This document shows positions 16,583 to 23,374 of a DNA stretch of 36,368 nucleotides, piece after piece (within the stretch, counting starts at the first letter, position 1; each line of letters starts with the position of its first letter). The notes beneath the pieces were generated by a model, which was given only the letters and a program-made list of their open reading frames with translations, was not told the DNA's origin and searched no databases. A program made the translations under genes and the position numbers. Source of the DNA: Hungatella sp. UBA5385 (GTDB lineage: Bacteria > Bacillota > Clostridia > Lachnospirales > Lachnospiraceae); assembly GCA_002409995.1 (NCBI GenBank), contig DHOR01000044.1, positions 113,074 through 149,441 of the forward strand, in the 5' to 3' direction.

Positions 16583-16692
16583 TGGCAGCATTTTACGGAA
16601 GACGTATCAAGGCAGACATTATGACCCTAGCACAGGTTCCGAAACTTTGGAAGACGGTTACTGAAAGATGGCTGGAGCAAAATCAAGGATAA
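16582..16692 (+). CDS. XkdX family phage protein
   Basis: This 36-residue protein, too short for many gene callers, starts in the TAATG overlap with the previous gene. It reads MAAFYGRRIKADIMTLAQVP, then KLWKTVTERWLEQNQG. Small proteins with an aromatic, basic core and final W residues in this position match the XkdX family found next to tail fibre genes in Bacillus and Clostridium phages. Their role in the virion is unclear. Confidence 0.7.
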   Translation: MAAFYGRRIKADIMTLAQVPKLWKTVTERWLEQNQG

Positions 16693-16710
16693 TAAAACAG
16701 GAGGTGCCGC

Positions 16711-17028
16711 ATGAATGATATGGAGATTGCAGTAAAATTTGAAAACCATGACCAGCAGATAAAATCTCTTAAGCACCGAATGGAGGAGCAGGAAGAGCAG
16801 AGTAAGACAATACAGGATTTGGTATTGTCAGTAAAAGAACTGGCCTTGAACATGCAATCCATGATTAAAGAACAAGAGATCCAAGGGCAGAGACTGGCTA
16901 AGTTGGAGGCGGTGCCAGAAGAACAATGGAGCAACATGAAAAGAACGATTTTTAATACTGTTATTGGAGTTATGGCCGGGGCATTTGCTACCGGCATTAT
17001 TTATATAATGGCTCAGTCAATTAGTTAG
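16711..17028 (+). CDS. XhlA-like / hemolysin-type membrane-anchored coiled-coil protein
   Basis: This 105-residue protein begins behind AGGAGGTG. Residues 1-68 are a strong charged coiled coil (Gln/Glu/Lys-rich), and residues 80-103 form one hydrophobic membrane helix (TVIGVMAGAFATGIIYIMA). That layout is the same as XhlA of PBSX-type lysis modules, which helps the holin. It sits directly before the holin gene, supporting a lysis role. The assignment is by topology and context. Confidence 0.7.
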   Translation: MNDMEIAVKFENHDQQIKSLKHRMEEQEEQSKTIQDLVLSVKELALNMQSMIKEQEIQGQRLAKLEAVPEEQWSNMKRTIFNTVIGVMAGAFATGIIYIMAQSIS

Positions 17029-17043
17029 AAAGTGAGGAATAAA

Positions 17044-17367
17044 ATGGATTTATCATTAACCATGCAGTACGCAGCATATTTTTTAACAGCTATCGGTCTA
17101 TTGGCCTGTGCAGTTGCAATCATCACGCAGGTCATCAAGGAGTTGCCGGGTCTGTCAAAATTACCGACATCTGCCGTGGCCTTTACAGTGTCCTTGATAC
17201 TCTGCCCGGTATCAGTACTAATCTTATGTACATACCTTAAGCAGCCCATTACTTGGTATTATGTGTTCGGGTCCTTTATTGCTGCCTTTATAGTGTATTT
17301 GGTGGCTACCGGTGGCTGGGATAGACTGCATGAGATATGGCAACGTACAAAATATAATAATAAATAA
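17044..17367 (+). CDS. Phage holin
   Basis: This 107-residue protein has three hydrophobic segments (about residues 8-30, 42-62 and 72-90), a charged C-terminus (RLHEIWQRTKYNNK) and a position between the XhlA-like protein and the endolysin. It would form the membrane lesion that releases endolysin. ATG 17044 is preferred over the GTG at 17032, because GTGAGG lies 7 bases before it and serves as the ribosome binding site. The subfamily is not certain. Confidence 0.8.
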   Translation: MDLSLTMQYAAYFLTAIGLLACAVAIITQVIKELPGLSKLPTSAVAFTVSLILCPVSVLILCTYLKQPITWYYVFGSFIAAFIVYLVATGGWDRLHEIWQRTKYNNK

Positions 17368-17389
17368 CTGTTGCCATGTCGCAACTTAT

Positions 17390-17420
17390 CAGGCCTGGGA
17401 GTTTCCTGGGCCTCTTTTTG
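17390..17420 (+). terminator. Terminator-like hairpin between holin and endolysin
   Basis: AGGCC near 17391 and GGCCT near 17408 form an imperfect stem around TGGGAGTTTCCTG, followed by CTTTTTG. It may reduce transcription into the endolysin gene. A frame running across this element exists but is unlikely to be the true endolysin start. Confidence 0.45.
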
Positions 17421-17435
17421 ATTGGAGGTTTTTAT

Positions 17436-18287
17436 ATGAAAGCAATAGAGAAACTATTAGCAGTGGCTGAAGCAGAAGTAGGATACCTGGAAAAGAAAAG
17501 CAACAGCCAGCTTAATGATAAGACAGCCAATGCCGGCAGCAACAACTATACCAAATATGCCAGAGACTTATATCCATCTTTGCAGGGACAACCCTGGTGT
17601 GATATGTTTGTTGACTGGTGCTTTGTACAGGCTTTCGGGCAAGTAATTGCAAGGCAGCTTATCTGTGATGGATTCAGTGCATATACACCAGACAGCGCTA
17701 AATACTATAAGAGCAAAAAACAGTACCATAAGTCCGATCCACTCCCGGGAGACCAGATATTCTTCAGGAACTCTGTCCGTATCTGCCATACTGGTATTGT
17801 CTATAAGGTGACATCAACACATGTATTCACCATCGAAGGCAACACCTCTGCCGGCAGCTCTGTGATCGCCAATGGCGGCGCAGTCTGCAAAAAGAGTTAT
17901 CCACTTACACATAGCGGCATAGATGGCTACGGCCGGCCAGACTGGAGTTTAGTCAAGGTACAGGACAAAAAGTCCGGTTGGGTACAAGAGGCAGCCGGCT
18001 GGAGATTTTATAACGGAGACACAGGTAAGCCAGTATGTAATGATTGGCTAAAAGACAAGGATAAGTGGTACTGGTTTGATGGATCCGGGCTTATGGTTGC
18101 TAATACCTGGTATCGGTACAAGGACCACTGGTACTATTTAGGTGCTGATGGCGCCATGGTCAAAGGTCTCCAGGCAGTTGTCGGTAAGTGGTATTATTTG
18201 GACCAGGAGGGTAAGATGGCTGTGGAGCCAGTAACGCTTGCTCCTGATCAGGACGGTGCATTGCAATACCCAGGACTGGCACAGTAA
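17436..18287 (+). CDS. Phage endolysin: CHAP-type amidase/peptidase with cell-wall-binding repeats
   Basis: This 283-residue lysin would cut peptidoglycan at the end of infection. Residues 1-175 form a CHAP-like cysteine peptidase/amidase domain: QPWCDMFVDWCF with likely nucleophile Cys55, the GDQIFF strand, CHTGIV with His118, and TIEGN with Glu134. Residues 181-265 hold several choline-binding-type (CW_binding) repeats, visible as GWRFYNGDTGKPVCNDW, KWYWFDGSGLMVANTW, HWYYLGADGAMVKG and KWYYLDQEGKM. ATG 17436 is chosen because TTGGAGG lies 7 bases upstream. It is the last phage gene before the host junction. No signal peptide is seen, so export depends on the holin. Confidence 0.88.
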   Translation: MKAIEKLLAVAEAEVGYLEKKSNSQLNDKTANAGSNNYTKYARDLYPSLQGQPWCDMFVDWCFVQAFGQVIARQLICDGFSAYTPDSAKYYKSKKQYHKSDPLPGDQIFFRNSVRICHTGIVYKVTSTHVFTIEGNTSAGSSVIANGGAVCKKSYPLTHSGIDGYGRPDWSLVKVQDKKSGWVQEAAGWRFYNGDTGKPVCNDWLKDKDKWYWFDGSGLMVANTWYRYKDHWYYLGADGAMVKGLQAVVGKWYYLDQEGKMAVEPVTLAPDQDGALQYPGLAQ

Positions 18288-18399
18288 GGATAACGAGGCG
18301 CAGGAGGTATGGTATATATATATAGAAGATAAAATATGAAATCAATTAAAAATCCCTCTAGCATTCCTCCATAATCCATGCTATACTACCCATAAGAAC

Positions 18400-18432
18400 A
18401 GCCTCCGAGACCCCAGTCTCAGGGGCTATTTT
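18400..18432 (+). terminator. Terminator at the right end of the prophage
   Basis: GCCTCCGAGA (18401-18410) pairs with TCTCAGGGGC (18417-18426) with two G-T wobbles around a C-rich loop, followed by TATTTTCC. It closes the late operon right before the host gene fragment, so phage late transcription would not run into cotJC. Confidence 0.65.
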
Positions 18433-18440
18433 CCATTCTA

Positions 18441-18470
18441 GGTTTTTACAATCCGGGGGCCCTGATGGAG
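18441..18470. other. cotJC: Putative attR: prophage right end inside cotJC
   Basis: From CAATCC at 18449 onward, the sequence reads as cotJC codons (GGPDGE at 18455-18472). Upstream of it the frame stays open but no longer resembles CotJC, and a phage terminator lies 20 bases away. The junction therefore falls at about 18445-18460, in one of the most conserved stretches of the gene. The exact core cannot be fixed without attL or an uninterrupted relative. Confidence 0.65.
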
Positions 18471-18976
18471 AAATGGGAGCTTCCATGCGTTATCTCTCCC
18501 AGCGTTATGCCATGCCATATAAGGAGTGTAAAGCGCTTTTAACCGACATTGGTACAGAAGAATTAGCACATCTTGAAATTGTTGCAACCATTGTGCATCA
18601 GCTTACCAGAAACTTAACGCCTGAAGAGGTAACAGAAAATGGTTTTGGTCCTTATTACATTGATCATACTACAGGTATCTGGCCTCAGGCGGCAGGTGGT
18701 ATTCCCTTTAATGCATGTGAGTTCCAGTCCAAAGGCGATCCTATTACAGATCTGTTTGAAGATATGGCAGCAGAACAGAAGGCAAGAACCACATATGACA
18801 ATATTCTGCGTGTTGTAACTGATCCTGACGTATGTGACCCTATCCGCTACTTAAGAGAGAGAGAAGTTGTCCATTTCCAGAGATTTGGCGAAGCATTGAG
18901 AATTACTCAGGATAATCTGGACAGGAAGAATTTCTATGCATTTAATCCTAGCTTTGATGTAAAAAAAGAATGCTGA
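18455..18976 (+). pseudogene. cotJC: 3' part of cotJC (spore coat manganese catalase), split by the prophage
   Basis: The 173 codons here match CotJC/manganese catalase from the GGPDGE motif to the end (FNPSF). CotJC proteins are about 190-200 residues, so about 30 N-terminal codons are missing, and no start or ribosome binding site is attached. All expected metal ligands are on this side: Glu in GGPDGE, Glu and His in GTEELAHLE, Glu in AAEQKAR and His in EVVHFQR. The first internal ATG (18473) would drop the first ligand, so that frame is not a functional start. The 5' part, with cotJA and cotJB, is expected left of the window. In related spore formers CotJC sits in the inner spore coat under mother-cell sigma control. 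Confidence 0.85.
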
Positions 18977-18997
18977 TAAATGCTTTTTATGAAAATG

Positions 18998-19045
18998 AAG
19001 AGCGAGACGGAACCTACGAATTTTAGGTTCGTCTCGCTCTTTTCG
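18998..19045 (+). terminator. Strong terminator after cotJC
   Basis: AAGAGCGAGACGGAACCTA and TAGGTTCGTCTCGCTCTT form an 18-bp stem with one bulged G around a short loop and run into TTTTCG. It is placed 22 bases after the cotJC stop, as expected for the end of the cotJ operon. Confidence 0.9.
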
Positions 19046-19127
19046 TTATGCTCATACCAGGCAAATCATTACAGAAAAAATCATCATTATATAGCTGAAA
19101 AAAAATAACAATTAGGTGAAAATAAAA

Positions 19128-19170
19128 TACGTAAAATTACGTAAAAAATTGACGTACGTAAAAATACGTA
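19128..19170. promoter_or_regulatory. Pair of TACGTA operators over the hicAB promoter
   Basis: Two dyads share the TACGTA element: TACGTAAAATTACGTA at 19128-19143, just upstream of the -35 box, and TACGTAAAAATACGTA at 19155-19170, filling the spacer between the -35 and -10 boxes. Four TACGTA-type half sites bracketing a strong promoter are what an autorepressing HicB with a C-terminal DNA-binding domain would need. The role as HicB operators is inference from placement. Confidence 0.7.
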
Positions 19171-19177
19171 GTATAAT
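19149..19177 (+). promoter_or_regulatory. hicAB promoter
   Basis: TTGACG at 19149-19154 and TATAAT at 19172-19177 are separated by 17 bases, close to the vegetative sigma-A consensus. The hicA ATG is 31 bases downstream of the -10 box. Confidence 0.85.
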
Positions 19178-19207
19178 AAAAGTAGATAAGAAGAGGAGAA
19201 AGAGATA

Positions 19208-19381
19208 ATGTCAATGACTATAAAACTATTGCAGGATAATGGATTTGAATGTGTCAGACAATATGGTTCTCATATGATATTTGAAAATAAAAAGACTAAT
19301 CGTAGAATTGCCGTTCCCTATTATTCGAAAGAATTACCTAAGGGAACTCAAAAGAGGATGCTTAAAGATGCAGGGCTTTAG
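19208..19381 (+). CDS. hicA: HicA mRNA interferase toxin
   Basis: This 57-residue protein starts at ATG 19208, behind AGGAG. It has the HicA double-stranded RNA-binding-like fold pattern: a first helix IKLLQDNGFECVRQ, then YGSHMIF with the catalytic His22, a basic loop, and the final IAVPYYSKELPKGTQKRMLKDAGL. HicA cuts mRNA independently of, or within, ribosomes and is blocked by HicB. The N-terminus is slightly shorter than usual, but the active-site region is complete. The gene leads a two-gene operon with hicB 104 bases downstream, under a strong promoter with likely operators. Confidence 0.88.
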   Translation: MSMTIKLLQDNGFECVRQYGSHMIFENKKTNRRIAVPYYSKELPKGTQKRMLKDAGL

Positions 19382-19485
19382 TGCACTGTATTGCTCATAA
19401 TGAGCGGGACAAGGCATTTAATGTGGTCCATACTAGAGCTCTCCAGATGTCGTTGTTTTAATAATTAGTAGAGAGGAGTGATTGA

Positions 19486-19890
19486 ATGTCCAAGAAATTA
19501 TTTTATCCAGCTGTATTCGAACCAGAAGATAATAATTCATTTTCTGTATATTTCCCGGATATTCAGGGGTGTAATACATGTGGGGAATATTTAGAAGAAG
19601 CCTATGAGATGGCTCAGGATGTTTTGGCTTTAATGTTGTCATATATGCATGACCACAAAGAAGAGATTCCTAATCCTTCAAACCCTCAGGATATTAAATT
19701 AAAAGATAATCAGTTTATAATTGTGGTTGAATTTGATATGCTAGAGTATTTGAAGAAGACAAAGTCTCATGCAGTGAAAAAAACACTGTCAATACCATCC
19801 TGGTTAAATGAGAGAGCCATTGAAGCAGGGATTAATTTCTCACAAGTGCTGCAGGAAGCGCTGATAAAAAAAGTTGGAACAATGTTCTGA
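19486..19890 (+). CDS. hicB: HicB antitoxin
   Basis: This 134-residue protein has the HicB layout. Residues 1-75 form the partial RNase H-like domain (YPAVFEPEDNNSFSVYFPDIQGC, then a TCGEYLEEAYEMAQDVLALML helix). A C-terminal DNA-binding segment follows at 97-130 (KKTLSIPSWLNERAIEAGINFSQVLQEAL), of ribbon-helix-helix type. It binds and neutralises HicA, and the complex likely represses its own promoter. Start ATG 19486 has GAGAGGAG upstream. The 104-base gap from hicA is longer than the usual coupling, so HicB may be translated, or also transcribed, separately. Confidence 0.9.
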   Translation: MSKKLFYPAVFEPEDNNSFSVYFPDIQGCNTCGEYLEEAYEMAQDVLALMLSYMHDHKEEIPNPSNPQDIKLKDNQFIIVVEFDMLEYLKKTKSHAVKKTLSIPSWLNERAIEAGINFSQVLQEALIKKVGTMF

Positions 19891-19961
19891 TAGTGACCTT
19901 TAGAACGCAAGTAATAAGAAGATAGGTGTATCGTGAAAGCATTGATACAACGCCTAAGATG

Positions 19962-20006
19962 ACCCGCCAACCCTATATATCTATATATCAGGGAAGGCGG
20001 GTTTTG
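19962..20006 (+). terminator. Terminator after hicB
   Basis: ACCCGCCAACCCTATATAT pairs with ATATATCAGGGAAGGCGGGT, a long stem with small mismatches, followed by TTTTGG. It faces the end of the oppositely oriented gene at 20045-20788. Confidence 0.75.
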
Positions 20007-20044
20007 GTGTTAGACAGATATGTGACATGTTTTTATAACTGCTT

Positions 20045-20788
20045 TTACTTAAAATAACATGAATATTCTGACATAAATAAATCATATTCACTTTTTTCTG
20101 TAATCCAAATGATAACATAATATTCTTCAACACCCAGTCGGGAGTAGGCTTCCAGACGATGATTCCCGTCATTTAATTCAAACTCCCCAGTGGTTTTTCC
20201 TTCATCTATTAAATAATGAACGATTAATGGTGGCATATCCTTTTCTCTTTTCAGGACTTCCATAAGCTCAGCCACATGCTTCTCAAACCATTTTTCATTT
20301 ATACGCCATCTCATATTTTCTTCAGGACCACAACAGCGACTGAAAAGTGATAAGGGCATTTTGACAGGTCCCAGAAAATACCGGTCAAAGAGCTTAAGAC
20401 CATCTGAAAAATCCTTGTTGTGACCATCTGACAACAGATATGAGTGAACCCATTCTTCCAGTTTATCATGTTTCGCATGGTCTTGCGCGGATGACAATGT
20501 ACATTTGTAGTCCATCATGAATACCTCCTTTTTTGAATAAATAATCTTTTTAATTGATTCACAGGAAAGATAGTATTCATTAGCTAATTCTTCAATACTG
20601 GCGCCTGCATTAAATTTTGCTTTGATGTCACGATTACGTTCAATAAGGTATTGTTTATAACCTGATGTTTCACCCCATGCCCGCTTTTTGTCACTTGATG
20701 GGATATAAACAAGCTGACCAGAAACATATTTTTGTATCTGCTTTAGTAATCTTTCAGGAAATATATCCTTGCCGTTTTCGTATTTCAT
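20045..20788 (-). CDS. CD3324-type HTH protein fused to a ParB-like domain
   Basis: This 247-residue protein has two parts. Residues 1-88 match the small CD3324-like DNA-binding proteins of Firmicutes: KYVSGQLVYIPSSDKKRAWGE, then a helix-turn-helix with AGASIEELANEYYLSCESIKKIIY. Residues 92-247 form a second module ending in PPLIVHYLIDEGKTTGEFELNDGNHRLEAYSRLG, which resembles the ParB/Srx fold motif (GNHRLEAY), used by ParB-like CTPases or nucleases. A strong AAAGGGGAGG precedes the ATG. CD3324 proteins normally end near residue 90, so the fusion is unusual. The second module may once have been a separate gene: a Met-Met (MMDYKCT) with AGGAGG-like DNA just upstream lies at the joint. Function unknown. 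Confidence 0.65.
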   Translation of the reverse strand: MKYENGKDIFPERLLKQIQKYVSGQLVYIPSSDKKRAWGETSGYKQYLIERNRDIKAKFNAGASIEELANEYYLSCESIKKIIYSKKEVFMMDYKCTLSSAQDHAKHDKLEEWVHSYLLSDGHNKDFSDGLKLFDRYFLGPVKMPLSLFSRCCGPEENMRWRINEKWFEKHVAELMEVLKREKDMPPLIVHYLIDEGKTTGEFELNDGNHRLEAYSRLGVEEYYVIIWITEKSEYDLFMSEYSCYFK

Positions 20789-20910
20789 TTCTATCCTCCC
20801 CTTTCAAATGTATCTTACACTAATCCGAGTGGTTTTTATATATCCTAATTTTATATAGGCGTTTTTTACATATAAGATTAAGAGACATGAGAATAAGAAT
20901 CATGATTGAA

Positions 20911-20939
20911 TTGCCTCGTACGATGTGATAAATTATAAG
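20911..20939 (+). promoter_or_regulatory. Likely promoter of the LigB-family dioxygenase gene
   Basis: TTGCCT at 20911-20916 and TATAAG at 20934-20939 are spaced by 17 bases, about 75 bases before the start of the gene. Confidence 0.45.
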
Positions 20940-21013
20940 TATGTTTCTCTTAATAAGTAATCCGCTAGATATCCGGCTAAATAACTCAGAATAAGGAAAG
21001 AAGGAGAATTTTT

Positions 21014-21796
21014 ATGACTAATATAAAAATGCCCATGATTTTCATAGGTCATGGATCCCCAATGAATGCAATAGAGAATAATCAATTCACAGATCAGTGG
21101 AGAAAAATTGGTCAGTCTCTGCCAAAACCAAAGGCTGTTTTAGTGCTGTCTGCCCATTGGTTTACAGAAGGCGTGAGAATTCAGACAGATGAAAATCCAA
21201 AACTAATCTATGATATGTACGGTTTCCCAAAAGAATTATATGAAATAAAATATCCTGCAAAAGGAAGTCCGGAAATTGCCAGGAGAACAATTAAACTGGC
21301 GGGGCAAGAGATTGCAGAAGATAATTCCTGGGGAATTGATCATGGGGCATGGTCCATACTTGTCCATCTGCTCCCTGATGCTGATATACCTGTTTATCAG
21401 ATGAGCATAAACAGAAGGTATCAAAGTGTGGAACATTATGAATTAGGAAAGAGGATTGCAGGGCTGCGGGAAGAGGGAGTTTTAATTCTGGCAAGCGGCA
21501 ATGTGGTCCATAATTTAAGAGAAGTAGACTGGGAGAATCCGGGCGGGACCGGCTGGGCTAAGGAATTTGACTCCTATATAAAGGAGTGTGTAGTATCCGG
21601 TGATTATAGAGGGGCAGTCAATTATCGGAATCACAGATATGCACATAAAGCGGTTCCCACATCTGATCACTACGATCCTTTGCTGTATATACTTGGAGCA
21701 GCGGATCAGAGGGATAGAATAAGTCTGTTTAATGAAGAATGTGTACTTGGCAGTTTGTCAATGACATGCTATCAGTTTGAACAGGAATTTTCATAA
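21014..21796 (+). CDS. 4,5-DOPA dioxygenase extradiol-like protein (LigB family)
   Basis: This 260-residue protein has the full pattern of YgiD-type class III extradiol dioxygenases: MIFIGHGSPMNAI (His13), VLVLSAHWF (His48), the GIDHGAWSIL motif (His110), ILASGNVVHNL (His166) and a C-terminal DHYDPLLYILGA. Family members coordinate a divalent metal with these histidines and cleave catechol-type rings with oxygen. In anaerobes, the physiological substrate is unclear. Start ATG 21014 follows AAGGAG. It stands alone between divergent and DUF1540 genes and has its own likely promoter. Confidence 0.88.
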   Translation: MTNIKMPMIFIGHGSPMNAIENNQFTDQWRKIGQSLPKPKAVLVLSAHWFTEGVRIQTDENPKLIYDMYGFPKELYEIKYPAKGSPEIARRTIKLAGQEIAEDNSWGIDHGAWSILVHLLPDADIPVYQMSINRRYQSVEHYELGKRIAGLREEGVLILASGNVVHNLREVDWENPGGTGWAKEFDSYIKECVVSGDYRGAVNYRNHRYAHKAVPTSDHYDPLLYILGAADQRDRISLFNEECVLGSLSMTCYQFEQEFS

Positions 21797-21841
21797 GAGG
21801 AAACTTTTTCTTTTTCATCAAAAACAAAATTAAAAGCAGAA

Positions 21842-21869
21842 TTGCAGGTATCTTATTTTTATTTATATT
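21842..21869 (+). promoter_or_regulatory. Possible promoter of the DUF1540 gene
   Basis: TTGCAG at 21842-21847 and TATATT at 21864-21869 are spaced by 16 bases in an AT-rich leader about 60 bases before the gene. The match is moderate, and other AT-rich boxes exist nearby. Confidence 0.3.
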
Positions 21870-21928
21870 TTGGTAGATATTGTCCATACTAATACAGACA
21901 AAATTACAAGCAAGGAGGTAATCAAAAG

Positions 21929-22099
21929 ATGGATAATGGTATAAATGAAAGTATCGCCTGCACTATTAGAAATTGCACCTATCATGCAGATGATGAAAAT
22001 TACTGTACTCTGGACAAGATTTTAGTTGGAACACATGAAAGCAATCCTACCAAGAAAGAATGTACTGATTGTGAGTCCTTTGTAAATAAGGATGAGTAA
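21929..22099 (+). CDS. DUF1540 small cysteine-rich protein
   Basis: This 56-residue protein starts behind CAAGGAGG. It contains six cysteines arranged as IACTIRNCTYH, then YCTL, and finally KKECTDCESF, which is the DUF1540 pattern: a first Cys pair, a central Cys and a last CxxC. Such peptides are common and often duplicated in Clostridia, probably bind a metal, and have been linked to sporulation-related expression in some species, but their role is unknown. It is followed 16 bases later by a strong terminator, so it is a single-gene unit. Confidence 0.85.
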   Translation: MDNGINESIACTIRNCTYHADDENYCTLDKILVGTHESNPTKKECTDCESFVNKDE

Positions 22100-22115
22100 A
22101 ATCTGATTAAAATGC

Positions 22116-22162
22116 AAAAGACCTTCTATGATTATTTCTAAATCATAGAAGGTCTTTTTTAA
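22116..22162. terminator. Bidirectional terminator between DUF1540 and diguanylate cyclase genes
   Basis: AAAAGACCTTCTATGATT (22116-22133) pairs perfectly with AATCATAGAAGGTCTTTT (22141-22158), with A-run and T-run flanks on either side. It can end both convergent genes. Confidence 0.92.
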
Positions 22163-22183
22163 ACTGCTTTTCTAATCTGCCGT

Positions 22184-23086
22184 TTATACGTTTGCTAATT
22201 CCTCTTCATCACTGATCTTTTTGTTCTTGTACATATTAATATCAGCTTCTTTTAGAAGTTCATTGATAAATTTTACATTATCGTAGAACTTCTCAGCAAC
22301 TGCTATTCCAAAGTTTGCCATTGCATACAGGTTCTTCTCTTTGTCATATACAACATCACGCTCTAATCGTCGGGCGATTGTTTCCACTATTCGCTCTGCA
22401 ACAGGAAGCTGGCAATTGCTTAGCACAATAAGGAACTCATCTCCTCCTAACCGAATGACGGAGTCAGTGGTCCGTACACTTGCCTTTATTACCCGGGCAG
22501 TCTCTTTGAGAACCCAGTCGCCTAAGTCATGACCATAATTATCATTGACTGACTTAAATTTATTTAAGTCAACCATAATGAAAATTACATCGCGGTCAAG
22601 ATCACAGCGGTCATTGTGGCAGAATGCACGCTCATCAAAATATCTGCGGTTATATACCTGTGTCAATGAATCTGTAAAAATTTTCTTCTCTGAATTTATG
22701 ATCTTTTTGGCAAGCTCTTGTTTACCGAAAGCACCGAATAAAATTTCATCAGTAATCTTGCTGACAATCTCCAATGTGCAGATTACTTCGCTGCCAGTTT
22801 TACATTCAATACGAATGGGTTTTGAAACAACATGATATACATCATCTTCAATAAACTCGAATTTTGTCATGCGGCTGTTATTATGTATTGCATTGATGCT
22901 GACGCAGTTTTTACAACGTGCGGTTTTTTGCCAGACCTGATAACATTCATATTGATCATAAATCACGTTCTCATCTTCATCAAATGTGATCATTTTATGT
23001 TTTGCCGGATCTACTAGACGAACGACATCATAAATGCTTGACAATGAATCAACTATCCCCTGAATTTGGTCTACTTTATACTTCAT
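22184..23086 (-). CDS. Diguanylate cyclase with N-terminal sensor domain
   Basis: This 300-residue protein has a C-terminal GGDEF domain (about residues 133-295) that makes cyclic di-GMP. Seen are DSLTQVYNRRYF (139-150), metal-binding VDLNKFKSVND with Asp173, and the active site GGDEF at 214-218. A product-inhibition site RTTD (205-208) lies exactly five residues upstream. The N-terminal 120 residues look PAS-like and contain a Cys48 and C58xxC61 cluster plus histidines, which might bind metal or sense redox state. No membrane helix is seen, so it should be cytosolic. The start ATG at 23086 has GGAG upstream on the minus strand, and a fair sigma-A promoter lies about 70 bases further. Confidence 0.93.
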   Translation of the reverse strand: MKYKVDQIQGIVDSLSSIYDVVRLVDPAKHKMITFDEDENVIYDQYECYQVWQKTARCKNCVSINAIHNNSRMTKFEFIEDDVYHVVSKPIRIECKTGSEVICTLEIVSKITDEILFGAFGKQELAKKIINSEKKIFTDSLTQVYNRRYFDERAFCHNDRCDLDRDVIFIMVDLNKFKSVNDNYGHDLGDWVLKETARVIKASVRTTDSVIRLGGDEFLIVLSNCQLPVAERIVETIARRLERDVVYDKEKNLYAMANFGIAVAEKFYDNVKFINELLKEADINMYKNKKISDEEELANV

Positions 23087-23153
23087 TTACAAATCTCTAC
23101 TCCTTCTCTCCTTATTTTTACTTTTTTCTACATAAATTGGCTTCTACGCCCTC

Positions 23154-23181
23154 ATTATAACTCATTTATATGTTTTTTCAA
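23154..23181 (-). promoter_or_regulatory. Promoter of the diguanylate cyclase gene
   Basis: On the minus strand, TTGAAA (complement of 23176-23181) and TATAAT (complement of 23154-23159) are spaced by 16 bases, upstream of the start codon at 23086. Confidence 0.55.
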
Positions 23182-23374
23182 TATATAAGTTGTATATTGA
23201 CAAAAACCGTTGATATTAAAGGATTTATTACGGTTTTGTAACCAGTTTTTTGAATTTTATTACAATTAGCCTAAGATGTCTATAGGATCAAATAAAACAA
23301 GACATTAATGCTGTCAAAGTCATTTTCTTAAGAATAGGATGTTATGAATCTTATTATATAGAATGGAGTAATTT

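Noticed and set aside
17376..17435. Upstream start adding 20 residues to the endolysin
   Set aside because: That stretch overlaps a terminator-like hairpin and lacks a ribosome binding site; ATG 17436 follows TTGGAGG.
18473..18976. Internal ATG as a real start giving a complete short CotJC
   Set aside because: It would remove the conserved GGPDGE ligand segment and has no ribosome binding site; homology continues upstream of it to the phage junction.
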